Assembly: GCF_002240225.1 (NCBI RefSeq) | Contig: NZ_CP022584.1 | Location: forward strand, 3,766,594-3,830,593 | From: Paenibacillus physcomitrellae | GTDB lineage: Bacteria; Bacillota; Bacilli; Paenibacillales; Paenibacillaceae | Reading direction: 5' to 3' | DNA: 64,000 nucleotides | In this document: positions 34,596-42,852 of the stretch, one piece after another | Numbering within the stretch: the stretch's first letter is position 1 | How the letters are laid out: each line of letters starts with the position of its first letter | Made by a program: the position numbers and the translations under genes | Notes under the pieces: generated by a model | Database searches by the model: none | The model's input: the letters and a program-made list of their open reading frames with translations, nothing else | What the model was told of the DNA's origin: nothing

Positions 34596-34627
34596 TTATG
34601 TAAAACCCGTCCTGTATTTTTACATAA
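34596..34627. promoter_or_regulatory. Inverted repeat before the GNAT gene
   Basis: TTATGTAAAA and TTTTACATAA are exact complements separated by 12 bases, ending 37 bases before the start codon; possible operator or leader hairpin. Confidence 0.5.
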
Positions 34628-34664
34628 GTCTATCATCATGCAGAAGAAGAGGGAGATTACAAGC

Positions 34665-35096
34665 ATGCGGGTTCGTTCCTTTCAATTGAGTGATGCTACT
34701 CATGTAACAGAACTTTTGCAGGTGTCGTTGTCTGAAGAGTGTTACGAAGATACCAGACGAGCTTTTGCAAGACAGCTTTCTTTTGATTCCGAACTGATAA
34801 TGGTTATGGAAGAGGAAGCTGGGATTATCGGTGTCTTGATCGGCACGATTGATCAGAACCTGGGCTGTATTTACCGGGTTGCCGTTCATCCTGAGCATCG
34901 CCGCCGCGGTGTCGGCAAAGCGCTTGTACAAGCCATGGAGCAGCGTTTCCAGCAGCGCAACGTAAATAACATTGTGGTTGCCGGTGACGAGCATAACAAA
35001 GCTGCCATGCCGCTGTATGAAGCGATGGGCTATGCGGGCCGTATGCTTGAAGCTTTTCAGAAGCTGAGCATTGCCGCCGTACATTCTTTGTCTTAG
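34665..35096 (+). CDS. GNAT-family N-acetyltransferase
   Basis: The protein has 143 residues. The acetyl-CoA binding motif A reads VAVHPEHRRRGVGKALVQAM, and motif B follows with NKAAMPLYEAMGY. ATG 34665 is used because GGGAG stands 10 bases upstream; the ORF reaches back to 34572 but overlaps the inverted repeat and has no ribosome site there. The acetylated target is unknown. A terminator follows at 35146. Confidence 0.85.
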   Translation: MRVRSFQLSDATHVTELLQVSLSEECYEDTRRAFARQLSFDSELIMVMEEEAGIIGVLIGTIDQNLGCIYRVAVHPEHRRRGVGKALVQAMEQRFQQRNVNNIVVAGDEHNKAAMPLYEAMGYAGRMLEAFQKLSIAAVHSLS

Positions 35097-35145
35097 ATAC
35101 AGAAGCATAAAGCTATAGAACTTAACCTGTTTTTTCTTCCGTTAT

Positions 35146-35189
35146 AGCATATCTTCCATCCGTTGCAATCGGTGTGGAGATATGCTTTT
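35146..35189 (+). terminator. Terminator of the GNAT gene
   Basis: AGCATATCT and AGATATGCT enclose further CC/GG pairing and are followed by TTTTC. Confidence 0.8.
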
Positions 35190-35231
35190 CTATTATTATG
35201 GACTTTATGAACAAATCAAGAGGTGATTGCT

Positions 35232-37025
35232 TTGAACCGGCAAAATCCCCAAATTCAATTGAATAAGAAAAGCGATTCTGCGGACTGGGGATGGCTGAAA
35301 GAGGAGATCAAATCGGCAGCCTTTGAGCTGGGGATTGACGGGATCGGATTTACGACGGCCGATCCGTTTTTGTCTTTGAAGCCGATTCTGGAGGAGATTC
35401 GCGAGAAAGGATACGAGTCCGGATTTGAGGAGAAAGACATCGATAAGCGGATAGATCCCAAGCTGACTATGGCTGAAGCCGAGTCTATTATAGCAATTGC
35501 AGTGGCTTACCCATCCAAAATGATCAATCCGCCGAAATCCGAGCCCGGCAAAACGAGGGGCATTTTGGCCAGATCGGCATGGGGCAGAGATTACCACACG
35601 GTGCTGCGTGAAGCGATGGATAAGCTGGCTGATTTTATTAGAGAACGCGTTCCGGATGTTCGGATCGAAAGCATGGTCGATACGGGTGTGCTGAATGACA
35701 GGGCGGTCGCCCAGCGGGCCGGAATTGGTTTTAGCGGGAAAAACGGCCTCATCATCTCCCCGACCTGGGGCTCCTGGATTTATCTGGGCGAGATGATTAC
35801 GAATCTGCCCTTTGAGCCTGATCCTCCTTTACTGGAGGACTGCGGGGAGTGCACCAAATGTCTGGACGCCTGTCCAACAGGCGCGCTGCTTGGCGACGGG
35901 ATGCTTAACGCTCAGCGCTGCGTTTCTTTCCTGACCCAGACCAAAGGGTTCCTCAGTGATGAATTTATGCGCAAGATCGGCAATCGCTTGTACGGCTGCG
36001 ATACGTGCCAGATGGTCTGCCCGAAGAACCGGGGAAAACATTGGGATCACCGGCCTGAGCTTCAGCCGGATCCCGAAATTGCCAAACCGCTTCTGCTGCC
36101 GCTGCTGGATATCAGCAACCGGGACTTCAAAGAGCGGTTTGGATCAAGCGCCGCTGCTTGGCGAGGCAAGAAACCGATCCAGCGAAATGCGGTAATTGCG
36201 CTCGGCAACTTCAAAGACCGCGCTTCCCTGCCGAAATTAATAGAAGTGCTGCTTCGTGATCCGAGACCGGAGCTGCGGGGAACGGCAGCATGGGCGATCA
36301 GCCGGATTGGAGGAGAAGAAGCCATTCAAGCAATCAATGAGGCGCTGGAAAGCGAACGGGATGAAATGGTTTTAACCTATATAAAAGAAGCGCAGATGCA
36401 AACGCAAGGACAACTGCAAGATCAAACGCAAGGACAACCGCAAGATCCAACGCAAAATCAAACCCAGGATCAAACACAAGGTCAACCGAGCGATGAGGGG
36501 GTCTTGGATGAAGTGTTTTTTTACGAGGAAATGTCCTCACCCATCGGCCCTTTAACTTTGGTCAAAAGCTCGAAAGGCTTATGTCTGATCGAGTTTGGCG
36601 AAGTTGAGGCTACCCTGGAGATGACGCTGAAATGGGCATCGAAACAGCACCCGGAAGCAAAGCTGGTTCGCTCTTTCGATGAGCTTCAGGAGACTGTAGA
36701 GCAGCTGAAGGGTTATTTTTCCGGGGAACGGACAGACTTTGCTCTGAAGCTCGATATGAGGGGAACGCCGTTTCAACTGAAAGTATGGCAAGCGCTGCTG
36801 GCTGTTCCGTACGGGCAGACGGCCTCTTACAAGGAAATTGCCGAGCAAATCGGACAACCTAAGGCGGTTCGCGCCGTGGGTGGAGCCAACAATCGGAACC
36901 CGCTGCCTGTTGTCGTGCCCTGCCACCGCGTTATTGGTGCTAAAGGGGCCATGACCGGATATGCCGGGGGGCTTGAGATCAAGGAAAGCCTGCTCGCTTT
37001 GGAGCGGCAGAGGAACAAGGCATGA
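35232..37025 (+). CDS. Fusion of epoxyqueuosine reductase (QueG) and O6-alkylguanine-DNA alkyltransferase (Ogt)
   Basis: The protein has 597 residues. Residues 1-385 are a complete QueG: cobalamin-binding N domain (GIDGIGFTTADPF), two 4Fe-4S clusters (CGECTKCLDACPTGAL; CDTCQMVCPK) and a HEAT-like tail (RDPRPELRGTAAWAISRIGG). QueG makes queuosine at the tRNA wobble base. A Gln-rich linker of repeated QTQGQ/QDQ words (about 395-425) joins it to residues 430-597, a complete alkyltransferase with the reactive Cys in PVVVPCHRVIG and the RAVGGANNRNP helix, which repairs O6-methylguanine. TTG 35232 fits AAGAGGTG. The frame is open throughout. The stop overlaps the start of the HD-GYP gene (ATGA). 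No frameshift is needed for the fusion, but a sequencing error cannot be excluded. Confidence 0.9.
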   Translation: MNRQNPQIQLNKKSDSADWGWLKEEIKSAAFELGIDGIGFTTADPFLSLKPILEEIREKGYESGFEEKDIDKRIDPKLTMAEAESIIAIAVAYPSKMINPPKSEPGKTRGILARSAWGRDYHTVLREAMDKLADFIRERVPDVRIESMVDTGVLNDRAVAQRAGIGFSGKNGLIISPTWGSWIYLGEMITNLPFEPDPPLLEDCGECTKCLDACPTGALLGDGMLNAQRCVSFLTQTKGFLSDEFMRKIGNRLYGCDTCQMVCPKNRGKHWDHRPELQPDPEIAKPLLLPLLDISNRDFKERFGSSAAAWRGKKPIQRNAVIALGNFKDRASLPKLIEVLLRDPRPELRGTAAWAISRIGGEEAIQAINEALESERDEMVLTYIKEAQMQTQGQLQDQTQGQPQDPTQNQTQDQTQGQPSDEGVLDEVFFYEEMSSPIGPLTLVKSSKGLCLIEFGEVEATLEMTLKWASKQHPEAKLVRSFDELQETVEQLKGYFSGERTDFALKLDMRGTPFQLKVWQALLAVPYGQTASYKEIAEQIGQPKAVRAVGGANNRNPLPVVVPCHRVIGAKGAMTGYAGGLEIKESLLALERQRNKA

Positions 37026-38059
37026 AGTACGTCACGATCGAAGATATAGAGCCAGGCCAAATTTTGGGCAAAACGGTTTATACCGCCAACGGAACAGTGC
37101 TGCTATCTGCCGGGATGCAGCTTACGGTCTACATGATCAGCACATTGAAACGGATTGGCGTGACCGTGTTATATATCGAGGATCAGCTGTTTGAGGATGT
37201 GGAGCTTGAAGAGGAAGTGGTCAGCCCCAAGCTTAAGCAGGCTATTTTCAGGGAGATGTATGAGCTCTCTCAATCTTTGAAATCCGGCAAGGATTTTAAC
37301 ACAGCGTCGATTGCTACAAACGTGGATATGCTGCTGAACAGCGTTCTGGAAAATAAGGATGTTGCGCTGCATCTCGCTGAAATCCGCACTGCGGACAACG
37401 CGGAGTACATTCATGCGCTTAACGTCTGCCTGATTTCCTCCATGATTGGCATCAATATGAAGCTGAATCCGTCCCAGTTAAAGGAACTGGCCATCGGTGC
37501 CCTGCTGCACGATATAGGCAAGGCGGTGCCGGAGTCCAGAGTGCCTTTGGAAAAAGGGAAGGAGCATCATACCTGGCGGGGTTATGAGATGCTCCGACAG
37601 AAGAGGGAATGGAGCCTGCTTGTGGCCCACATTGCCCTGCAGCATCATGAACAGCTGAACGGAAGCGGCGAGCCCCGTGGCATAACCGGGGATGCTATTC
37701 ACCAGTATGCCAAAATCGTCGCGGTAGCCAATACCTACGATAACCGGATCAGCGGGAATCCGCTAACGGGCATCCCGCCAATGCTTCCACACGAGGCCTG
37801 CGAACAGCTCATGGCCGCTTCCGAGCGGGAGCTGGACCGGGATATTCTGGTGGAGTTTATGCGGATCGTATCGATTTATCCCAACGGTACTTCGGTTCGG
37901 CTATCCACGAAAGAGACAGGTGTCGTCGTCAGGCAGCACCGCGGTCTGCCAGGCCGTCCCGTCATCCGTATCGTGCGCAAAACCGACGAAGATTTGGAGA
38001 TCAAGGAAGTAGATCTGTCCAGCGAAACGACGGTATTTATTGAAGCGGTTCTGTCGTAA
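37022..38059 (+). CDS. HD-GYP domain protein (likely c-di-GMP phosphodiesterase)
   Basis: The protein has 345 residues. An N-terminal DUF3391-like region (about 1-100) is followed by an HD-GYP domain with HALNV, LLHDIGK, HIALQHHEQLNGSGEPRG and the ANTYDNR region. The GYP triad itself reads GEP, as in several active members. The family hydrolyses cyclic di-GMP, or in some cases cGAMP. ATG 37022 overlaps the QueG-Ogt stop by four bases, so the two are translationally coupled. Confidence 0.88.
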   Translation: MKYVTIEDIEPGQILGKTVYTANGTVLLSAGMQLTVYMISTLKRIGVTVLYIEDQLFEDVELEEEVVSPKLKQAIFREMYELSQSLKSGKDFNTASIATNVDMLLNSVLENKDVALHLAEIRTADNAEYIHALNVCLISSMIGINMKLNPSQLKELAIGALLHDIGKAVPESRVPLEKGKEHHTWRGYEMLRQKREWSLLVAHIALQHHEQLNGSGEPRGITGDAIHQYAKIVAVANTYDNRISGNPLTGIPPMLPHEACEQLMAASERELDRDILVEFMRIVSIYPNGTSVRLSTKETGVVVRQHRGLPGRPVIRIVRKTDEDLEIKEVDLSSETTVFIEAVLS

Positions 38060-38150
38060 ATTGCATTTGCTACTGCCGGACAAAGAATGCTATTATAAAA
38101 TCTAGTGCTCAGCACAATTAAGAATTGATATTACAGGGGTGGCTTAACCA

Positions 38151-38387
38151 ATGTGGGATTATATTATTCCGATTATTACACTGATTGTCGGCCTTGTCGG
38201 CGGATTCGCCATTGGCGTATTTTACCTGCGTAGACAATTGACGAAGATGCAAAGTGATCCGCAAATGCTGCAGCAGATGGCCAAGCAAATGGGCTACAAT
38301 TTGAACGGCAAGCAGATGCAGCGCGCACAGCAAATGATGAAGAACCAGCCTATGCCGAAGCCTGGAGCAGGCCGGAAGAAAAGATAA
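38151..38387 (+). CDS. YneF-like (UPF0154) small membrane protein
   Basis: The protein has 78 residues. One N-terminal membrane helix (IIPIITLIVGLVGGFAIGVF) is followed by RRQLTKMQSDPQMLQQMAKQMG, the signature of the UPF0154/YneF family, and a basic tail. The function is unknown. GGGGTGG stands before ATG 38151. It lies between the HD-GYP gene and folE. Confidence 0.9.
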   Translation: MWDYIIPIITLIVGLVGGFAIGVFYLRRQLTKMQSDPQMLQQMAKQMGYNLNGKQMQRAQQMMKNQPMPKPGAGRKKR

Positions 38388-38439
38388 ATAGACAAGCTCG
38401 GCTGTTAACTGGAAAGCTGGGCATAAGGGGGCAAGAACG

Positions 38440-39033
38440 ATGGCAGGCGTTAAAGACTATTTGAATACACAAGTCGGGAAGAATCGGGAGCAGATCGAGC
38501 ATCATATCCGCGAAATTCTGAAACTGGTAGGCGAAGATGTGGAGCGCGAGGGCCTTCTGGATACCCCGGCTCGTGTAACCCGGATGTATGAAGAGATTTT
38601 TGCAGGATACGAGGTGGATCCCCGCGATGTACTAGGTGTTACGTTCGAGGAGAACCACGAAGAACTCGTTATTGTCAAAGACATCGTATATTACAGCCAA
38701 TGCGAGCACCACATGGCGCCTTTCTTCGGAAAAGTGCATATCGGATACATCCCGAGCGGCCGTATCGCCGGACTCAGCAAGCTGGCTCGCCTGGTTGAAG
38801 CGGTTACGCGCCGTCTGCAGGTTCAAGAGCGTATTACTTCGCAGATTGCCGACCTGATGGATGAGGTGCTGAAGCCTCAAGGCGTTATGGTTGTCGTCGA
38901 AGGTGAACATTTGTGCATGTGTTCCCGGGGCGTCAAGAAGCCGGGCAGCAAAACGGTTACCTCCGCGGTGCGCGGTACTTTCCGCACGGATTCCGCATCC
39001 CGTTCGGAGTTTTTGTCCCTGATCAAGGGCTAA
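38440..39033 (+). CDS. folE: GTP cyclohydrolase I
   Basis: The protein has 197 residues and makes dihydroneopterin triphosphate, the first step of folate synthesis and also of the queuosine precursor pathway. The zinc ligands and active site appear in [20 protein letters not shown] and [26 protein letters not shown] precedes ATG 38440. Its presence 1.4 kb from the QueG fusion brings two steps of queuosine metabolism close together, though folate is the primary role. A terminator follows. Confidence 0.95.
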   Translation: MAGVKDYLNTQVGKNREQIEHHIREILKLVGEDVEREGLLDTPARVTRMYEEIFAGYEVDPRDVLGVTFEENHEELVIVKDIVYYSQCEHHMAPFFGKVHIGYIPSGRIAGLSKLARLVEAVTRRLQVQERITSQIADLMDEVLKPQGVMVVVEGEHLCMCSRGVKKPGSKTVTSAVRGTFRTDSASRSEFLSLIKG

Positions 39034-39054
39034 TCCGTTACGAAGCGGATCAAG

Positions 39055-39085
39055 AAGGTCTTGCCTAATCAGGCAGGGCCTTTTT
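39055..39085 (+). terminator. Terminator of folE
   Basis: AAGGTCTTGCCT and AGGCAGGGCCTT pair with G-U wobbles around AATC, followed by TTTTTG. Confidence 0.8.
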
Positions 39086-39151
39086 GTGTGGAGATCGAGA
39101 GTAACGGAGAGAAGCAGAGTGAGAGCAAAGGAGAGAAGGAGAGTGAGCAAA

Positions 39152-40099
39152 ATGGAATTGACCGGCGGCGGCAATTCTTCCGGCACTTCGGGCGAAAAGT
39201 TCGCCAAGCAGGCTCTGACGATTGTGGAAGCCCCGCTTCAGGCAGGTGAGGATATTCTGGATCCGTTTGCGCGGGAGGAATATTATTGTAAAAAAGTTGG
39301 CGAAGGCTCACCGCCTCTGCTGCACATCTGGCGTCACCCGCAGGCGATGGTGCTGGGCCTGCGGGACCGCCGGCTGCCGGGGGCACCGGCAGCGATGGAG
39401 CGGCTGCGGAGCGAAGGCTGGTCGGTCTGTGTCAGACCGTCCGGCGGCGCAGCCGTAGTGCTGCATCCGGGGGTGGTGAATGTGTCGCTGATTCTCCCGC
39501 ATCAGCCGGGAGAACTGAACATTCACCGTGATTTTGCCCGGATGGCCGGGTTTATCAGCGGCGCCGTGCAGCCGTGGTCGGGGGACGCGGTCGCCGGCGA
39601 GATCGCCGGCGCCTTCTGTCCCGGCGACTACGACATCAGCATCGGCGGCCGGAAGTTTTGCGGGATCGCCCAGCGCCGGCAGCTGAAGGCGTACATCCTG
39701 ACCGCTTTCGTGATCGTAAGCGGCAACGGGGATGAAATGGCGGGGTTTGTCCGCCATTTCTATGAAGAAGCCTCCGCCGGCCGGCAGGAAGGCTTCCCGG
39801 TAGTGACAGGCGGCACAATGGCCAGCCTGCAGGAATTGGCCGGCGTGCCTTCCGCCGAAGCGTTTATCGCTTCGCTGAAGCAAACGGCGCTGCGGGAGTT
39901 CGGCGCGGTTGATGCCGCCGATGCTGCTGCATCAGCGGCATCAGCAGCATCGGCGGCATCAGTGGCGCCAGCGGCGTCAGCGTCGGAAGCCGCTGCAGGA
40001 TCGGCGGCTGTCGGCACCGGCGTACCGGCCGGCTTCGAGGTGCCGGCCGATACGCTGGAGCAGCTAAAAGCCACCATGCGCAGCCGGTACGACGGCTGA
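39152..40099 (+). CDS. lipL: Octanoyl-[GcvH]:protein N-octanoyltransferase
   Basis: The protein has 315 residues in the LplA/LipB fold. The motif RPSGGAAVVLHPGVVNVS, the catalytic Cys156 in GAFCPGDYDIS and the Lys168 in GGRKFCGIAQRR match LipL, which transfers octanoyl groups from GcvH to lipoyl domains. Near residues 253-290 an Ala/Ser-rich repeat (DAAASAASAASAASVAP and similar) interrupts the C-terminal part. ATG 39152 follows AAGGAG by 10 bases; the GTG at 39143 is too close to that site. Confidence 0.88.
   Translation: MELTGGGNSSGTSGEKFAKQALTIVEAPLQAGEDILDPFAREEYYCKKVGEGSPPLLHIWRHPQAMVLGLRDRRLPGAPAAMERLRSEGWSVCVRPSGGAAVVLHPGVVNVSLILPHQPGELNIHRDFARMAGFISGAVQPWSGDAVAGEIAGAFCPGDYDISIGGRKFCGIAQRRQLKAYILTAFVIVSGNGDEMAGFVRHFYEEASAGRQEGFPVVTGGTMASLQELAGVPSAEAFIASLKQTALREFGAVDAADAAASAASAASAASVAPAASASEAAAGSAAVGTGVPAGFEVPADTLEQLKATMRSRYDG
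39906..40022 (+). repeat. GCATCA/GCGGCA microsatellite-like tract inside lipL
   Basis: Repeated GC(A/G)-TCA and GCC triplets encode Ala/Ser runs; slippage could change the length in frame. Confidence 0.7.
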
Positions 40100-40134
40100 T
40101 CAAGGCTGGCAAGAGCACAGCCCCAGAAATCAGA

Positions 40135-40170
40135 AAGCCCATGACCTCTGTTCCCAGAGAGCATGGGCTT
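40135..40170. terminator. Probable terminator between lipL and the DUF2935-SOD gene
   Basis: AAGCCCATG and CATGGGCTT pair around an inner CTCTG/CAGAG hairpin. The T run is weak on both strands (TTTCTGATTTC on the minus strand). Confidence 0.55.
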
Positions 40171-40264
40171 AAATCCGTTTCCGGGCTTTTCAAACGTAAG
40201 CCGCCTGTTTCCGCCGGTTTGTCGGTTTGTCGTTACGCCAAAATGGCAGATCTGGACGACTCCC

Positions 40265-41494
40265 TTAAAAAGGCTGCCACTGAAGCTGGCGGGCGTGCTT
40301 GAAGCGTTCAAGCACCGCAGGCCAATAAACGACGTTCCACCAGTCCTTGATGTAATCGGCGCGTTTGTTTTGATGCTTGAGATAGTAGGAATGCTCCCAT
40401 ACGTCGATCGGCAGCAGCGGAACAACATCCCACTGGGACAGGTTCTGGTGTTTCTCGGCCTGCAGAATTTCCAGCCGGCGGGCGCGAGGGCTCCAGACCA
40501 GAATCGCCCAGCCGCCGCCCTCAACCTTCTCCGCGGCTTTGGAGAACTGCGCGTGGAAGGCTTCAAAGCTGCCGAAGTCGCGGTTGATCTGCTCGGCCAG
40601 CGCTCCGCTTGGTCTTCCTCCGCCCTTCGGATTCATCGTATCCCAGTAGATGGTATGCAGATAATGCCCGGCCCCGTTAAAGGCCAGCTCGCGCTCCCAA
40701 TGTTTGACGAGATCGAAGTTGCCGGTTGCGCGGGCTTCCTGCAGCTTTTTCTCAGCTTTATTCAGATCTTCTACATAAGTTAAATGGTGTTTGTCATGAT
40801 GAATGCGAACTGTTGCCTCATCGATATGAGGCTCAAGCGCGTTATACGGATAAGGCAGCGGCGGAAGCCGGTGACCGCCAATCGGCACGGCGCCGTCCTT
40901 AACGCGTTGACCTGGGGACAAGGCTGCTTCTGCCGATGCCTGCTCTTGAGCCTCGCGTGTGAGCTGCTGATCCAGCTTGCGCGAGTAGAACTCATTTCTT
41001 GGGTTAGGCTGCAGATGGTAAGGGTCCGAGGCAGGTGGAACCTGGGAGGCCGCCTGGGAGATCAACCCCGGCTGGTTGAGCGTCTCCAGAACGGCCAGGA
41101 AATACTCGGATTCCCGGATGATATGCAGCAGAACCACTTTGGCCAGCGGCACGCTCTGTACCGCCTGGGATTGCTCCAGAATCGCATCCAGCTGACGAAT
41201 CCATTCCTGAGACTGGCGGAAAGCTGCGGCGAGCAGGCGTTCCGTCTGCTTGACCAGCTCCTCGTTAGGCTGACTCTTCTGGGGAGCGGACAGCGCGTAC
41301 TGCAGGAGCGAATCAGCGGCGGATTCCGTGTCACCGAACACCTTGGCCCAGTCGTCCAGCAGCTTGACATAGACGGGCTCCAGAGACGGGACGATCGCTT
41401 TTATAACATCAACATGCTCTTTCTCCTGCTGCTTCCAGAACCGGATCTCCTCCAGCACACGGATCGGCAGATAAGGGCCATAAACGAATAACAT
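40265..41494 (-). CDS. DUF2935-superoxide dismutase fusion
   Basis: The protein has 409 residues. Residues 1-150 resemble DUF2935, a ferritin-like four-helix domain with EIRFWKQQEKEHVDVIK and LLHIIRESEYFL as metal-binding type Glu/His helices. After a linker, residues 205-409 form a complete Fe/Mn dismutase with ligands in ALEPHID, NGAGHYLHTIYW and IDVWEHSYYL. The dismutase part is clearly diverged from the two SodA copies (GAGHYLHTIYW for [10 protein letters not shown]). ATG 41494 is preferred because GGAAGGGG lies between it and the upstream ATG 41518. That ribosome site is part of a strong hairpin (41501-41553). Confidence 0.88.
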   Translation of the reverse strand: MLFVYGPYLPIRVLEEIRFWKQQEKEHVDVIKAIVPSLEPVYVKLLDDWAKVFGDTESAADSLLQYALSAPQKSQPNEELVKQTERLLAAAFRQSQEWIRQLDAILEQSQAVQSVPLAKVVLLHIIRESEYFLAVLETLNQPGLISQAASQVPPASDPYHLQPNPRNEFYSRKLDQQLTREAQEQASAEAALSPGQRVKDGAVPIGGHRLPPLPYPYNALEPHIDEATVRIHHDKHHLTYVEDLNKAEKKLQEARATGNFDLVKHWERELAFNGAGHYLHTIYWDTMNPKGGGRPSGALAEQINRDFGSFEAFHAQFSKAAEKVEGGGWAILVWSPRARRLEILQAEKHQNLSQWDVVPLLPIDVWEHSYYLKHQNKRADYIKDWWNVVYWPAVLERFKHARQLQWQPF

Positions 41495-41500
41495 GGATAT

Positions 41501-41553
41501 AAAAACCCCTTCCGGCATATATTCTTATTCCAGAATTATGCGAAGAAGGGGTT
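41501..41553 (-). terminator. Hairpin: hydrolase terminator overlapping the ribosome site of the SOD fusion
   Basis: On the minus strand AACCCCTTC pairs with GAAGGGGTT, with inner GCATA/TATGC and ATTCT/AGAAT stems, followed by TTTATAT. It starts 20 bases after the upstream hydrolase stop, and its 3' arm contains the ribosome site GGAAGGGG of the next gene. Confidence 0.7.
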
Positions 41554-41573
41554 GACCCATGCCTTTTTAAAGG

Positions 41574-42602
41574 TTAATTGTTAGCGGGTTGATCAAGTGA
41601 GGCGTTTACCTGCCCCAGGAAGGTGGACACCCGGCGCAAATATTCCCGGGAATGCTCGCGGAAGATCAGCTCATGGTGCGCCCCCTGCACAATCCAGACG
41701 CCGGAAATCGGGTTGGTTTGGTTGGCGGCAAGCTTTTCCGCAATGGGATAAGGGGCTTTCTCATCCTCAGTACCGTGAATGAAGTAGATCGGGAAAGGAT
41801 AATCCTCTTTCTTCACTTCTGGGTAAGGAATTTGCCTCAGGCTTGTGCCGTTCAGAACCGGGAGCAGCATCTCCAAAATTTCCAGTGAAGGATGCTCCGG
41901 CAGCGGCAGGTGCTGCTTCAGATTGTGATACAGCGTATCCGGTTCAAGCAGGAATGTGCTGTCCAGAATCATGGCGTTCACGTCATGCGTTTGGAGCCCG
42001 GCCTGGAGAGCCGTACCTGCTCCCATCGAAAATCCCCAGACAATGATTTCTTTAGCGCCTTTCTGCTTCACGTACTGAATGGCGCCAAGCAGCTGCTGCG
42101 CTTCTTTCTTGCCTCCTGTAGCCACTTCCTTGCTGTTCTGCGCGGCAAAACCGTAATCAAACATCAGCACATTGAAGTTAAGCTGGTGAGCAAAGTGGGC
42201 CAGATCGTACATCGGAATCCAGGATTCCTCACGGTTGGCGCCATACCCGTGGCTGAATACAATCGTTTTGTTGGAGCCGGCAGCTGGAATGTACCATCCG
42301 TGTATCGTACGGCTGTTGTCGAGCGCCTGAAAGTCTACGTCTTCGTAGGCCATGCTTTTGGCCAGCTTCGGATTGGAATACAGCGGCGCAACCGTCGGAT
42401 TGGACAGCACCCAGGCAATAAATCCGTGCAGGACGATAAAGCAGAAGATAAAGAAAAAGAGTATGGACAATCCCAAAGCGATCAGGACATGTTTAAGTTT
42501 TATGAATTTGGCTGGAATCCAGGGGCCCATTTCCGTACCGGGACGAGAATCGATCTCCGGCCCGCGGCGGGTGGAATCTCTTCGGTCTGCAGTTTTGTTC
42601 AT
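41574..42602 (-). CDS. Membrane-anchored alpha/beta hydrolase
   Basis: The protein has about 342 residues. One membrane segment (IALGLSILFFFIFCFIVLHG, about 40-60) is followed by an alpha/beta hydrolase: IVFSHGYGANREES oxyanion loop, nucleophile in WGFSMGAGTAL, Asp in FIHGTEDEKAP and His in QGAHHELI. ATG 42602 follows AAGGAGGG by 5 bases; the longer frame to 42638 has no ribosome site. The substrate is unknown. It is similar in plan to 13359-14360 and upstream of the SOD fusion. Confidence 0.85.
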   Translation of the reverse strand: MNKTADRRDSTRRGPEIDSRPGTEMGPWIPAKFIKLKHVLIALGLSILFFFIFCFIVLHGFIAWVLSNPTVAPLYSNPKLAKSMAYEDVDFQALDNSRTIHGWYIPAAGSNKTIVFSHGYGANREESWIPMYDLAHFAHQLNFNVLMFDYGFAAQNSKEVATGGKKEAQQLLGAIQYVKQKGAKEIIVWGFSMGAGTALQAGLQTHDVNAMILDSTFLLEPDTLYHNLKQHLPLPEHPSLEILEMLLPVLNGTSLRQIPYPEVKKEDYPFPIYFIHGTEDEKAPYPIAEKLAANQTNPISGVWIVQGAHHELIFREHSREYLRRVSTFLGQVNASLDQPANN

Positions 42603-42801
42603 GGAGTCCCTCCTTGTGATGCAGGTGTTCAGGTGCATAGATGTATAGATATATAGGCGTACCGTCGAAGCGGAATTTGTCGAATAAAAGCGCTTTATGC
42701 TTTTTAATATTAGTAATCGTAAGCGTGGGGCGTCTTAAAGTCAATGCCAAACCGGCATTTGCCAGGATATATGAGTTATAGACGGATTTGCCGGCAGCGT
42801 T

Positions 42802-42836
42802 TATAATTTATGTAACCATGTTTCATAGTGTGAAAC
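42802..42836 (+). promoter_or_regulatory. iclR promoter -10 and palindromic operator
   Basis: TATAAT (42802-42807) is followed by the palindrome GTTTCA-TAGTG-TGAAAC (42820-42836), 17 bases before the iclR-type start. The same arms occur before acnA at 49916-49932. No good -35 box is seen. Confidence 0.6.
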
Positions 42837-42852
42837 GAAGAGGTGTTGGAAG

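Larger units (their letters stand above)
34114..34664. other. 551-bp intergenic region between sod copy 2 and a GNAT gene
   Basis: AT-rich and without a supported gene. It holds two adjacent cre-like sequences (34475-34489 and, on the minus strand, 34503-34490) around an AAAGCGCTTT palindrome, a small terminator (34552-34573) and a 10-bp inverted repeat (34596-34627) before the GNAT start. A seven-codon ATG frame near 34282 is too short to call. Confidence 0.5.

Noticed and set aside
42687-42696. AAAGCGCTTT palindrome between the hydrolase and iclR genes, like that at 34492-34501
   Set aside because: It is a 10-bp palindrome without the outer cre bases; two copies may be chance.
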